NCBI RefSeq assembly: GCF_028553725.1
Contig: NZ_CP067124.1
Location: forward strand, 2,366,001-2,430,000
From: Paracoccus alcaliphilus
GTDB lineage: Bacteria; Pseudomonadota; Alphaproteobacteria; Rhodobacterales; Rhodobacteraceae
DNA: 64,000 bases
Direction of reading: 5' to 3'
The notes beneath the pieces were generated by a model, which saw only the letters and a list, made by a program, of their open reading frames with translations, was not told the origin of the DNA and made no database searches. The position numbers were made by a program, and so were the translations under genes. This document shows positions 48,381-56,915 of the stretch, one piece after another (position 1 is the stretch's first letter; the number at the start of each line of letters is the position of its first letter).

Positions 48381-50869
48381 GGAAGAATCTCCTGTGTGGG
48401 GTGGGTATCGAGCCGGGCCGGCGCGGCGGATTCCGGCCGGTCGGCAAGATTGGTGAGGTTGGGGATCAGCTCGGCCGCCCACTCGACGCCGCGCGCGCGT
48501 AGCCATGCGGCGAGGAAGCCGTCGCGGCCGTGTTCGGCGACGATCTGTGCAATGAGCGTCTGGTCGGATTTGGCGGATGCGGCGCAGAGCGCGAGGCCGA
48601 TTTCGGACAGGCCAAGCTCGAACAGGCGATTGCCGCGCCTCGACTGGCAGTAGTAGTCGCGCTTGGGCGTGGCCCGTGCGAGGATTTCGATCTGCCGGTC
48701 ATTCAACCCGAAACGCCGGTAAATCTCGGTAATCTGCGGCTCGATGGCGCGCTCGTTCGGCAGCAGAAGCCGCGTCGGGCAGCTCTCGATGATCGCGGGC
48801 GCGATGTTGCTGCCGTCAATGTCGGACAGGCTTTGCGTGGCGAAGATGACGCTGGCGTTCTTTTTGCGGAGCGTTTTCAGCCATTCGCGGAGCTGGCCGG
48901 CGAAACCCTCGTCGTCCAGCGCAAGCCAGCCTTCATCTATGATGAGAAGCGTCGGCCGCCCGTCGAGCCGGTCGCCGATGCGGTGGAACAGGTAGGACAG
49001 CACGGCCGGGGCCGCTCCAGTCCCGACAAGGCCCTCGATCTCGAACGCCTGCACATCCGCCGAGCCGAGATGTTCGGCTTCGGCGTCGAGCAGCCGGCCA
49101 TAGGCACCGCCGACGCAGAACGGCCGGAGCGCCTGTTTCAGATCGTTGGATTGCAGCAGCACCGCAAGGCCGGTGATGGTGCGTTCCTCGACCGGGGCCG
49201 AGGCCAGCGAAGTCAGCGCCGTCCAAAGATACTCTTTGACCTCGGGCGTGATGGCGATGCCTTCCCGCATGAGGATGGCGGCGATCCAGTCCGCCGCCCA
49301 TGCGCGTTCATAGGTGTCGTGGATGCGGGCGAGCGGCTGGAGCGAGACGGACGCCTCGGCCCCTTCTGTCAGCCCGCCACCAAGGTCGTGCCAGTCGCCG
49401 CCCATGGCGAGCGCGGCGGCGCGGATGCTGCCGCCGAAGTCGAAGGCGAAGACCTGCGATCCGGCGTAGCGCCGGAACTGCAAGGCCATAAGGGCGAGCA
49501 GCACGCTCTTGCCCGCGCCCGTGGGGCCGACGACAAGGGTGTGCCCTACGTCGCCGACATGCAAAGACAACCGGAACGGGGTTGAGCCTTCGGTCTTTCC
49601 AAAGAGCAGAGGGGGCGCACCGAAATGCTCGTCCCGTTCCGGCCCCGCCCACACCGCCGACAGCGGGATCATGTGGGCGAGATTCAATGTGCTGATGGGC
49701 GGCTGGCGGACATTGGCGTAGGCGTGTCCGGGCAGGCTGCCGAGCCATGCGTCAACCGCGTTGACGCTCTCGGGCATGGCGGTGAAGTCGCGCCCCTGAA
49801 CGATCTTCTCGACCAGGCGCAGCTTCTCGTCGGCTAGGCGCGGGTCGGCATCCCATACGGTGACGGTGGCCGTGACATAGGCCATGCCCGCCACGTCCGC
49901 GCCGAGTTCCTGCAAGGCCATGTCGGCGTCGAGCGCCTTGTTGGCCGCGTCGGTGTCCACCAGCGCGGACGCCTCGTTGGTCATCACCTCTTTCAAGATC
50001 GCGGCGATGCTCTTGCGCTTCGCAAACCATTGGCGGCGGATGCGGGTCAGCAGCCGCGTCGCGTCGGTCTTGTCGAGCAGGATCGCGCGCGTGCTCCACC
50101 TGTAGGGGAACGGCAGGCGGTTCATTTCGTCGAGCAGGCCCGGCGTCGTCGCGGTCGGGAATCCCACGATGGTCAGCACGCGCAGATGCTTGGTCCCAAG
50201 GCGCGGCTCCAGCCCGCCGGTCAAGGGCTGGTCGGCGAGCAGCGCATCGAGGTGCATGGGCACCTCGGGCACGCGCACGCGATGCCGGTTGGTCGAGATG
50301 GTGGAGTGGAGATAGGTCAGCGTCGCGCCATCATCCATCCAACGGCACTCGGGCATGAAGCCGTCGAGCAAAGCCAGCACGCGGTCGGTGCGGTCGATGA
50401 AGCCGCGCAGCAGCTCCCACGGGTCCACGCCGGTTTTCTCGCGGCCCTCGTAGAGCCATGTTTCGGCGCGGGCGGCTTCCTCGGCCGGGGGCAGCCAGAG
50501 GAAGGTCAGGAAATAGCCCGACACGAAATGCGTGCCTGCTTCCTCGAACCCGGCTTTGCGCTCGGCATCGACCAGCGCCGATGCCGCATCGGGAAAGGTG
50601 CTGTCGGGATAGGTCGCGGCCTCGCTGCGCTGCGCCTCAACAAAGATGCTCCAGCCGGAGCCGAGGCGGCGCACGGCGTTATTGATGCGGCCGGCGACGG
50701 CGACCAGCTCGGCCGCGACGGCGGAATCCAGATCGGGACCGCGAAACTTCGCGGTCCTCTGAAAACTGCCGTCCTTGTTCAAGACGACGCCGGAGCCGAG
50801 CAATGCGGCCCATGGCAAATAGTCGGCGAGCCGGGCGGCGGTGCGGCGATATTCGGAAAGGTTCATCAT
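48377..50869 (-). CDS. trbE: Conjugal transfer ATPase TrbE (VirB4-like)
   Basis: An 830-residue ATPase with Walker A VVGPTGAGKSVLLALMAL near 465 and Walker B LLIIDEGWLALDDEG near 640. It powers pilus assembly and substrate transfer at the inner membrane. Two consecutive ATGs (50869, 50866) are possible starts. Length and motifs are standard for the family. Confidence 0.93.
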   Translation of the reverse strand: MMNLSEYRRTAARLADYLPWAALLGSGVVLNKDGSFQRTAKFRGPDLDSAVAAELVAVAGRINNAVRRLGSGWSIFVEAQRSEAATYPDSTFPDAASALVDAERKAGFEEAGTHFVSGYFLTFLWLPPAEEAARAETWLYEGREKTGVDPWELLRGFIDRTDRVLALLDGFMPECRWMDDGATLTYLHSTISTNRHRVRVPEVPMHLDALLADQPLTGGLEPRLGTKHLRVLTIVGFPTATTPGLLDEMNRLPFPYRWSTRAILLDKTDATRLLTRIRRQWFAKRKSIAAILKEVMTNEASALVDTDAANKALDADMALQELGADVAGMAYVTATVTVWDADPRLADEKLRLVEKIVQGRDFTAMPESVNAVDAWLGSLPGHAYANVRQPPISTLNLAHMIPLSAVWAGPERDEHFGAPPLLFGKTEGSTPFRLSLHVGDVGHTLVVGPTGAGKSVLLALMALQFRRYAGSQVFAFDFGGSIRAAALAMGGDWHDLGGGLTEGAEASVSLQPLARIHDTYERAWAADWIAAILMREGIAITPEVKEYLWTALTSLASAPVEERTITGLAVLLQSNDLKQALRPFCVGGAYGRLLDAEAEHLGSADVQAFEIEGLVGTGAAPAVLSYLFHRIGDRLDGRPTLLIIDEGWLALDDEGFAGQLREWLKTLRKKNASVIFATQSLSDIDGSNIAPAIIESCPTRLLLPNERAIEPQITEIYRRFGLNDRQIEILARATPKRDYYCQSRRGNRLFELGLSEIGLALCAASAKSDQTLIAQIVAEHGRDGFLAAWLRARGVEWAAELIPNLTNLADRPESAAPARLDTHPTQEILP

Positions 50870-50879
50870 GGCCGCGCCC

Positions 50880-51161
50880 TCACACCGCCAGATGGCCGGG
50901 GACGCGCAGATGCCTACGCCCGACCTCGACGAATTGGGGATCGCGCTTCGCCGCCCATACGGCTGCGAAATGGCCGATTGCCCAAATGGCGATGCCGACC
51001 AGCCAGAGGCGCAAACCGAGGCCCACGGCTCCGGCCAGCGTTCCGTTCATGATGGCGATGGAGCGCGGTGCGCCGCCGAGCAAAATATGCTCGGTCAGCG
51101 CCCGGTGGACCGGGACCGTGAAGCCCGGCACCGCGTCGAGCAGTTCGAGGCCGCCCGCCAT
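50880..51161 (-). CDS. trbD: Conjugal transfer protein TrbD (VirB3-like)
   Basis: A 93-residue inner-membrane protein with two close hydrophobic segments (GTLAGAVGLGLRLWLVGIAI). It starts at the TGATG that ends trbC. VirB3 homologues work with the VirB4/TrbE ATPase, whose gene follows. Confidence 0.9.
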   Translation of the reverse strand: MAGGLELLDAVPGFTVPVHRALTEHILLGGAPRSIAIMNGTLAGAVGLGLRLWLVGIAIWAIGHFAAVWAAKRDPQFVEVGRRHLRVPGHLAV

Positions 51162-51493
51162 CAAACGAGCGCCCCGCCGCCGAACGAGAAGAAAGACAGG
51201 AAGAAGCTCGATGCGGCGAACGCGATGGACAGGCCGAAAACGATCTGGATCAGGCGACGGAAGCCGCCGCTGGTATCGCCGAACGCGAGGGTCAGGCCCG
51301 TCACGATGATGATGATGACGGCGATGATCTTGGCGACCGGCCCCTCGATGGACTGGAGGATTTGCTGCAAGGGCTGTTCCCATGGCATCGACGAACCGGA
51401 CGCATGGGCGGCCGGGGCAAGCATGAGGCTGATGGCAAGGGCAGATGCGGCGGTCGTGGCGAAGCGATAGCCGCGCGTAAGGGTGCGGATCAT
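51161..51493 (-). CDS. trbC: Conjugal transfer pilin TrbC (VirB2-like)
   Basis: A 110-residue prepilin with a long signal peptide (ASALAISLMLAPAAHASG) and two hydrophobic helices (AKIIAVIIIIVTGLTLAFGD; IAFAASSFFLSFFSFGGGA). It forms the conjugative pilus. Overlaps trbB by four bases. Confidence 0.92.
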   Translation of the reverse strand: MIRTLTRGYRFATTAASALAISLMLAPAAHASGSSMPWEQPLQQILQSIEGPVAKIIAVIIIIVTGLTLAFGDTSGGFRRLIQIVFGLSIAFAASSFFLSFFSFGGGALV

Positions 51494-52485
51494 GAAGATT
51501 CTCCTGTGCTGGTGGGGATTGCCGAAGGGATGGGATGCGTGATGCGGTAGTCGCCGTCCGGCCCCAGCCCCTCGACGCGGGCAAGCTCGGCCAGCCGGCG
51601 CGCGGAACCGCGCCCGGAAAGGACGGCAACAAGGTCGATAGTCTCGGCGATCAGCGCACGCGGGACCGTGACGACAGCCTCTTGGATGAGCTGTTCAAGG
51701 CGACGAAGCGCGCCGATGCCGGTGCCGGCGTGAATGGTGCCGATCCCGCCGGGATGGCCCGTGCCCCATGCTTTGAGCAGGTCGAGGGCTTCCGATCCGC
51801 GCACCTCCCCAATCGGGATGCGGTCGGGGCGCAGGCGCAGCGAGGACCGCACAAGGTCCGACAGGCTGGCGACGCCATCCTTGGTGCGCAGCGCCACCAG
51901 ATTGGGCGCGGCACATTGCAGCTCGCGGGTGTCTTCGATGATGACGACACGATCCGCGCCCTTGGCGACCTCCGCCAAAAGGGCATTGGTGAGCGTGGTC
52001 TTGCCGGTGGAAGTGCCGCCCGCCACCAAGATATTGGCGCGGGCTGCGACGGCTTCGCGCAGCGTTTCCGCCTGATCGGCAGACATGATGCCGGCGGCCA
52101 CATAGTCGTCGAGCGTGAACACCGCGACGGCAGGTTTACGGATGGCGAAGGCCGGCGCGGCGACCACGGGCGGCAAAAGGCCCTCGAACCGTTCCCCGCT
52201 CTCGGGCAGCTCTGCCGAGACGCGGGGGCTGCGGGCATGAACCTCTGCGCCGACATGATGCGCGACCAGCCGCACGATGCGTTCGCCATCGGCGGCGGAC
52301 AGGCGTTCGCCCGTGTCGGAAAGCCCTTCGGACAGCCGGTCCACCCAAAGGCGACCGTCCGGGTTCAACATTACCTCGACCACGGCCGGGTCTTCGAGCA
52401 GCCGGGCAATGGCGGGGCCGAGCGCGGTGCGCAACATGCGCGCGCCGCGCTGGATCGCTTCCTGTCTGTGGTGGTTGGTGGTCAT
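51490..52485 (-). CDS. trbB: Conjugal transfer ATPase TrbB (VirB11-like)
   Basis: A 331-residue secretion ATPase: Walker [17 protein letters not shown] near 155, Asp box [10 protein letters not shown], and the [12 protein letters not shown]is box. It is the first gene of the trb operon. A 22-base motif shared with the traG upstream region lies 117 bases before its start. Confidence 0.94.
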   Translation of the reverse strand: MTTNHHRQEAIQRGARMLRTALGPAIARLLEDPAVVEVMLNPDGRLWVDRLSEGLSDTGERLSAADGERIVRLVAHHVGAEVHARSPRVSAELPESGERFEGLLPPVVAAPAFAIRKPAVAVFTLDDYVAAGIMSADQAETLREAVAARANILVAGGTSTGKTTLTNALLAEVAKGADRVVIIEDTRELQCAAPNLVALRTKDGVASLSDLVRSSLRLRPDRIPIGEVRGSEALDLLKAWGTGHPGGIGTIHAGTGIGALRRLEQLIQEAVVTVPRALIAETIDLVAVLSGRGSARRLAELARVEGLGPDGDYRITHPIPSAIPTSTGESS

Positions 52486-52601
52486 GTCGGCCCCGGCTTC
52501 TGGCGGGGCGCAACAGGCGGTCCCCGGATCGGGGTCGATTAAGAAAGCCCGGAATTGGGCCGGTTCAACAAGTATCTAAGCGGCGGCGGCAATCGGCGGC
52601 C

Positions 52602-52623
52602 ATCGGCGGTAAATAGGACGGGT
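52602..52623 (-). promoter_or_regulatory. Shared 22-base motif upstream of trbB
   Basis: The plus-strand core is aaataggacgggt preceded by atcggcggt. The same 22 bases with one change occur at 56234-56255 upstream of the traG start. Both copies lie about 100-120 bases before the first gene of a conjugation operon and in the same orientation, which suggests a common operator or promoter element. Confidence 0.6.
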
Positions 52624-52631
52624 CCGAATAC

Positions 52632-52757
52632 TTATTCTTGATCGCCGTTGCTCTCGGATTCGTCCGGCAACGGATCGTCGGGAAGTGAGTCGAGGTCGCG
52701 CGACAGCTCTTTGAGGAACCTGTCGCCGGTCGCCAGACGCCGGCCGAGATTCTGCTG
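52632..52757 (-). pseudogene. Detached 3' end of a second copG gene version
   Basis: The minus-strand frame QNLGRRLATGDRFLKELSRD continues for about 20 residues to a TAA at 52632. The first part matches residues of the intact copG product at 53663 (QNLGRRLATGDRFLKEITRD), but the last 20 residues differ completely. It has no start and abuts the cargo hydrolase gene. It sits where the native copG 3' end should be, next to the trbB promoter. Confidence 0.8.
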
Positions 52758-52815
52758 CCTTTCCACCTCTCCTTTTTGCTACCGAAGTTGCGATCAGGCT
52801 TGTCGCACGTTATTG

Positions 52816-53586
52816 ATGGTCATGCCCTATGTTAAAAATGACGACGTTCTCGTGAGGTATGAGACGTTTGGTGATGAAACGAACCTGCCTCTTGTCCTGA
52901 TCTTTGGCATCAGCATGACCTGTGAGGACTGGTTAGAACTTGGCTACATCTCAGGATTGGCTAAGGAATTTCATGTCGTATGTGTCGAACCTCGCGGGCA
53001 CGGGCTAAGCACATGCCCCACGAATTCGTCCTCTTACGCATTGCCCAAAATGGCTTCTGACATTGAAACGGTAATCAACACCCTAGATCTAGTAAATCCA
53101 TTAGTCTGGGGATACTCGCTCGGCGCAAAAATAGCGCTCGCTGCCGCCGTTCAAAATCCAGAGGCTTATCGAGGATTGATTCTTGGGGGGTTCGAGCTTC
53201 ACTCTGAAGTCGATTTGGCGACAGATATGGTTGCCGAAACATTTTCCAGTGGAGCACAAGCTTGGCTTGCTGTTTGGATGCAAATGTTCGATGTGCCGGA
53301 CGGCATGGCCACCCGTCTTGCTCGCGTCAACACCAACGCACTTCATGCATTACGCACCGCTGAAGCTGAATGGCCGCCCTTGGGTGCGGCTTCTGAGTCG
53401 TTCACTGCGCCAGTTTTACTTTATGCAGGCGAAAAGTGCTTTTTTCGGAATGCAACAGCCGCCGCCGTCGCACATTTCCCATCAGCACGGTATCTCGAAC
53501 GCCCTGGGCGAAATCACTTTGATCTGATGCCTGATAGCGCGTGGATAACCGGAGAGGTAGTTCAGCAATTCGGAAGCTCTAGATAA
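52816..53586 (+). CDS. Alpha/beta hydrolase (cargo gene)
   Basis: About 256 residues from the ATG at 52816 (a second ATG is at 52822). The alpha/beta hydrolase fold is shown by PLVLIFGISMTCEDW, the nucleophile elbow WGYSLGAKIAL and a C-terminal catalytic His in GRNHFDLM. The frame is open upstream but that part is the copG remnant. Codon use is less GC-rich than the trb genes. Substrate unknown; ester or lactone hydrolysis, including drug or signal inactivation, is possible. Lies on the strand opposite the backbone. Confidence 0.8.
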   Translation: MVMPYVKNDDVLVRYETFGDETNLPLVLIFGISMTCEDWLELGYISGLAKEFHVVCVEPRGHGLSTCPTNSSSYALPKMASDIETVINTLDLVNPLVWGYSLGAKIALAAAVQNPEAYRGLILGGFELHSEVDLATDMVAETFSSGAQAWLAVWMQMFDVPDGMATRLARVNTNALHALRTAEAEWPPLGAASESFTAPVLLYAGEKCFFRNATAAAVAHFPSARYLERPGRNHFDLMPDSAWITGEVVQQFGSSR

Positions 53587-53662
53587 CATTGATGCGTTGA
53601 CGGAGAGAAGTAGGCGAACCTAGCGCCGCGCATAGCGACTATAGTCGGTGCAATAATCTTCA

Positions 53663-54136
53663 TCAGCGCTCCTGCGTTGGATGATTGTTCAACCCCGGAA
53701 GACCTTCTTCAGGCCCAACATCTCTCGTAATCTCCTTCAAGAACCTGTCGCCCGTCGCCAGACGCCGGCCGAGATTCTGCATGAATCCTTCAAACCGTTC
53801 CGCACCTTTCGCGCGGGCAGCAGATTGCGCGGCTCCTGAAAGCGGCGGCGTGATGGTCATCCAGAAATGGATGAACTGCGCGACCGTCTCGCCGAGGACG
53901 GCGAGATCTAGGTCGAGCGTGTCGATCTGGCGGCCGAGTTTATCCAAGCGGCGAGACATGGCGGCTTCAAGCTGGTCGTCGGCATCGCCGGACAGGTAGG
54001 ACATGACCGCCGCCTCCACGATGGCGGATTTCGAGACATTGCGGCGCAGCGCCGCCGAGCGGCGCAGCGCCATCGCCTCGATCTGCGGGATGAGCGCTGG
54101 GTCGAAATAGAGATTCAGGCGGGTGCGTGTGGTCAT
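53663..54136 (-). CDS. CopG-like ribbon-helix-helix transfer protein
   Basis: About 157 residues from MTTRTR at 54136. The N-terminus (RLNLYFDPALIPQIEAMALR) is a ribbon-helix-helix fold; a coiled helical region follows. It is the standard gene between traG and trbB in this element family and is thought to act in regulation or DNA processing. Its last 20 residues (DVGPEEGLPGLNNHPTQER) differ from those of the detached tail at 52632, so its 3' end was probably replaced when the hydrolase gene arrived. It overlaps the end of the traG frame region by no bases. Confidence 0.82.
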   Translation of the reverse strand: MTTRTRLNLYFDPALIPQIEAMALRRSAALRRNVSKSAIVEAAVMSYLSGDADDQLEAAMSRRLDKLGRQIDTLDLDLAVLGETVAQFIHFWMTITPPLSGAAQSAARAKGAERFEGFMQNLGRRLATGDRFLKEITRDVGPEEGLPGLNNHPTQER

Positions 54137-54146
54137 AGGCGTGTCC

Positions 54147-56135
54147 TCAAAGCTCGATTCCATCATCGGGGTTCATCGCCACCTGCCGCGCCACCATCCT
54201 CATGCGCTGGCGGATAGTGCGGGCCTTGGCCGCGTCAACATCCGGCTCGTCGTCCAGAATGTCGAACTCCTGTTCGGGGGATGGCGGCGGGGTGACGATT
54301 TCCTCATGCTCGGGCAATTCCGGCTCGCGGCGGATGCCGGCGTTGGCCGGATCGCCCTCGGTCGCATCTGCGGCGACCGTTGCGGAACGGCTTCCCGCCG
54401 CGACCACGCGGCCGGACCAGTCATCGGCGGATGGGCTGGGCGCCAGCGGAGCGGCGACCAGATCGGGCGGGGTCAGGATGCGTTCCTGAAACCGCGCATC
54501 CTCGAAATAGCGGGCCTTGGTTGCGCGGATCGGCGGCGTGCCCGCGACCATGACGATTTCGTCGGTTGGCGGAAGCTGCATGATCTCGCCCGGCGTGAGC
54601 AGCGGCCGAGCCGTCTCCTGCCGTGAAACCATCAAGTGACCTAACCACGGTGCAAGGCGATGGCCGGCGTAGTTGGTGGAATCGCGCAACTCGGTCGCGG
54701 TGCCAAGCGCGTCGCTCACCCGCTTGGCCGTCCGCTCGTCATTCGTGGCGAAGCTGACGCGGACGTGGCAGTTGTCGAGGATGGCGTTGTTCGGCCCATA
54801 GGCGCGCTCGATCTGGTTGAGGCTCTGCGCGATCAGGAAGCCTTTGATTCCATACCCCGCCATGAAGGCGAGCGCCGATTCAAAGAAGTCGAGCCGGCCG
54901 AGCGCCGGAAACTCGTCCAGCATCAACAGCAGGCGATGGCGCTTGCCGGAGGTGGTCAGTTCCTCGGTCAACCGCCTGCCGATCTGGTTGAGGATCAGGC
55001 GGATAAGCGGCTTGGTGCGGTTTATGTCGGACGGCGGCACGACCAGATAGAGCGTGACGGGCCGGCGGCTGCCGACCAGATCGGCAATGCGCCAGTCGCA
55101 TCGTGCCGTCACCTGCGCCACCACGGGATCGCGGTAGAGGCCGAGAAATGACATGGCTGTGGAAAGGACGCCGCTGCGCTCGTTCTCGCTCTTGTTCAGC
55201 AGCTCGCGGGCCGACGACGCGATGACGGGATGAACGCCAGCCTCGCCGAGATGCGGCGTATCCATCATGGCGCGCAAGGTCGCCTCGACCGGGCGACGCG
55301 GATCGGACAGGAAGTTGGCAACGCCCGCCAAGGTCTTGTCCTTCTCCGCATAGAGGACATGCAGGATCGCGCCGACCAGCAGCGAATGACTGGTCTTTTC
55401 CCAATGGTTCCTTTTGTCCAAGCTGCCTTCGGGATCGACCAGAATATCCGCGATGTTCTGCACGTCGCGGACTTCCCATTCCCCTTGCCGGACCTCCAGC
55501 AGCGGGTTGTAGGCCGACGATCTGGCGTTGGTTGGATCGAACAGCAGCACGCGGCCATGCTTCGCGCGGAAGCCCGCTGTCAGCGTCCAGTTTTCGCCTT
55601 TTATGTCGTGGACGATGGCGGATGCGGACCATGTCAGCAGCGTCGGCACCACCAGCCCGACACCTTTGCCGCTGCGCGTCGGGGCGAAGCATAGGACATG
55701 CTCCGGGCCATCATGGCGCAGGTAGTCCCGGTTGTATCGGCCGAGCAGGACGCCATCGGGACCGAGCAGGCCGGCGGTGCGGATTTCCCTATCCTCTGCC
55801 CATCGCGCCGAACCATAGGTGGCGACGTTGCGCGCCTCCCGTGCCCGGATGATCGACATGAGGATGGCGGCGGCGATGGCGAGGAAACCGCCCGATACGG
55901 CGATGATGCCGCCCTCGACGAAGATCGCGGGCGCGTAGGCGTCGAACGAAAACCACCACCAAAAGAAGGCCGGCGGATAATAGACCGGCAGGCCAACCAG
56001 CTCGAACCACGGATTGCCAAGCTGGGGCTGGAAGCCGAGACGAAACGCTACCCATTGCGTCGCCGCCCACGTCATCACCAAGACGATGGTGAAGACTACG
56101 GCGATCTGACCCCAAAGGATTCGGCCTCCGCGCAA
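54147..56135 (-). CDS. traG: Conjugal transfer coupling protein TraG (VirD4-like)
   Basis: A 662-residue type IV coupling protein: N-terminal membrane helices (QIAVVFTIVLVMTWAATQW; GGIIAVSGGFLAIAAAILMS), Walker A CFAPTRSGKGVGLVVPTLL near 135, Walker B LLLMLDEFPALGRLD near 405. It brings the relaxosome to the mating channel. The acidic C-terminus from about 570 is variable. Confidence 0.93.
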   Translation of the reverse strand: MRGGRILWGQIAVVFTIVLVMTWAATQWVAFRLGFQPQLGNPWFELVGLPVYYPPAFFWWWFSFDAYAPAIFVEGGIIAVSGGFLAIAAAILMSIIRAREARNVATYGSARWAEDREIRTAGLLGPDGVLLGRYNRDYLRHDGPEHVLCFAPTRSGKGVGLVVPTLLTWSASAIVHDIKGENWTLTAGFRAKHGRVLLFDPTNARSSAYNPLLEVRQGEWEVRDVQNIADILVDPEGSLDKRNHWEKTSHSLLVGAILHVLYAEKDKTLAGVANFLSDPRRPVEATLRAMMDTPHLGEAGVHPVIASSARELLNKSENERSGVLSTAMSFLGLYRDPVVAQVTARCDWRIADLVGSRRPVTLYLVVPPSDINRTKPLIRLILNQIGRRLTEELTTSGKRHRLLLMLDEFPALGRLDFFESALAFMAGYGIKGFLIAQSLNQIERAYGPNNAILDNCHVRVSFATNDERTAKRVSDALGTATELRDSTNYAGHRLAPWLGHLMVSRQETARPLLTPGEIMQLPPTDEIVMVAGTPPIRATKARYFEDARFQERILTPPDLVAAPLAPSPSADDWSGRVVAAGSRSATVAADATEGDPANAGIRREPELPEHEEIVTPPPSPEQEFDILDDEPDVDAAKARTIRQRMRMVARQVAMNPDDGIEL

Positions 56136-56233
56136 TGCAGGCTCCAGTCGGCAAAAGAGACGGAGCCGATCAGAGAGTAGGCAAAATCGGGACAGGCAAC
56201 AGGAAAGCGGATGCGAGAGGGCTGCCGGATACT

Positions 56234-56255
56234 ATCGGCGGCAAATAGGACGGGT
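56234..56255 (-). promoter_or_regulatory. Shared 22-base motif upstream of traG
   Basis: Second copy of the motif at 52602-52623, one base different (core aaataggacgggt), 99 bases before the traG start. The 269-base gap 56136-56404 otherwise holds only the divergent promoters of traG and the HxlR gene. Confidence 0.6.
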
Positions 56256-56404
56256 TGCATTCACCGCCATCCGGCCGGGTGATCGCCGCTGCTCAACTGG
56301 TCGGGCGAATCGCCGCAATGGATGCCTCGGATAGCCCTCGCGTCATGTCGCCGCTGTCACATATGTAACTTGCATAATGGAAGTAACGCCATTATGGATG
56401 TGCC

Positions 56405-56911
56405 ATGCAACGAACAAGCTTTCTATCATCCGAATGTCCCGCAGCCCGAGCGCTGGAAAGCGTCGGTGACTGGTGGAGCATCCTGATCCTGCGGGACGCC
56501 TTCCAAGGGTTGAGCAAATTCGATGAATTCGAGAAGAATCTCGGTATTTCCACGAACATTTTGGCGAGGCGATTGAAACATCTCACAGCCGAAGGGTTGT
56601 TTGAAAGGCAACGATACAATGATCATCCGCCTCGATTTGAATACGTCCTTACCGACAAGGGGCGAGATTTCTATCCGGTAGCAATCGCCCTGTTCGCATG
56701 GGGAAACCGGAATCTTGCGCCCAATGAAATAGCCATGCGCCTTGGCGACAGGGAAACCGGTAGGGAACGAAACGCCATCATAGTCGATGCGGATACTGGA
56801 GAAAAAATCACTCCTGAAAACACGGTTCTTCTAGCAGGCCCAGCGGCGACGGAAGAAACGATGCGCGTCATAAACCGTGTGAAGCGGGTAAACTCAGAAA
56901 AAGCGGAATAA
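56405..56911 (+). CDS. HxlR-family winged-helix regulator
   Basis: A 168-residue protein. The HxlR domain covers residues 8-100: CPAARALESVGDWWSILILR, ILARRLKHLTAEGLFERQRY and YVLTDKGRDFYPV. An N-terminal Cys (Cys11) is at the place used for redox or electrophile sensing in this family. It lies four bases before the synthase gene, so it probably controls that gene. Lower GC than the backbone. Confidence 0.85.
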   Translation: MQRTSFLSSECPAARALESVGDWWSILILRDAFQGLSKFDEFEKNLGISTNILARRLKHLTAEGLFERQRYNDHPPRFEYVLTDKGRDFYPVAIALFAWGNRNLAPNEIAMRLGDRETGRERNAIIVDADTGEKITPENTVLLAGPAATEETMRVINRVKRVNSEKAE

Positions 56912-56915
56912 TCAA

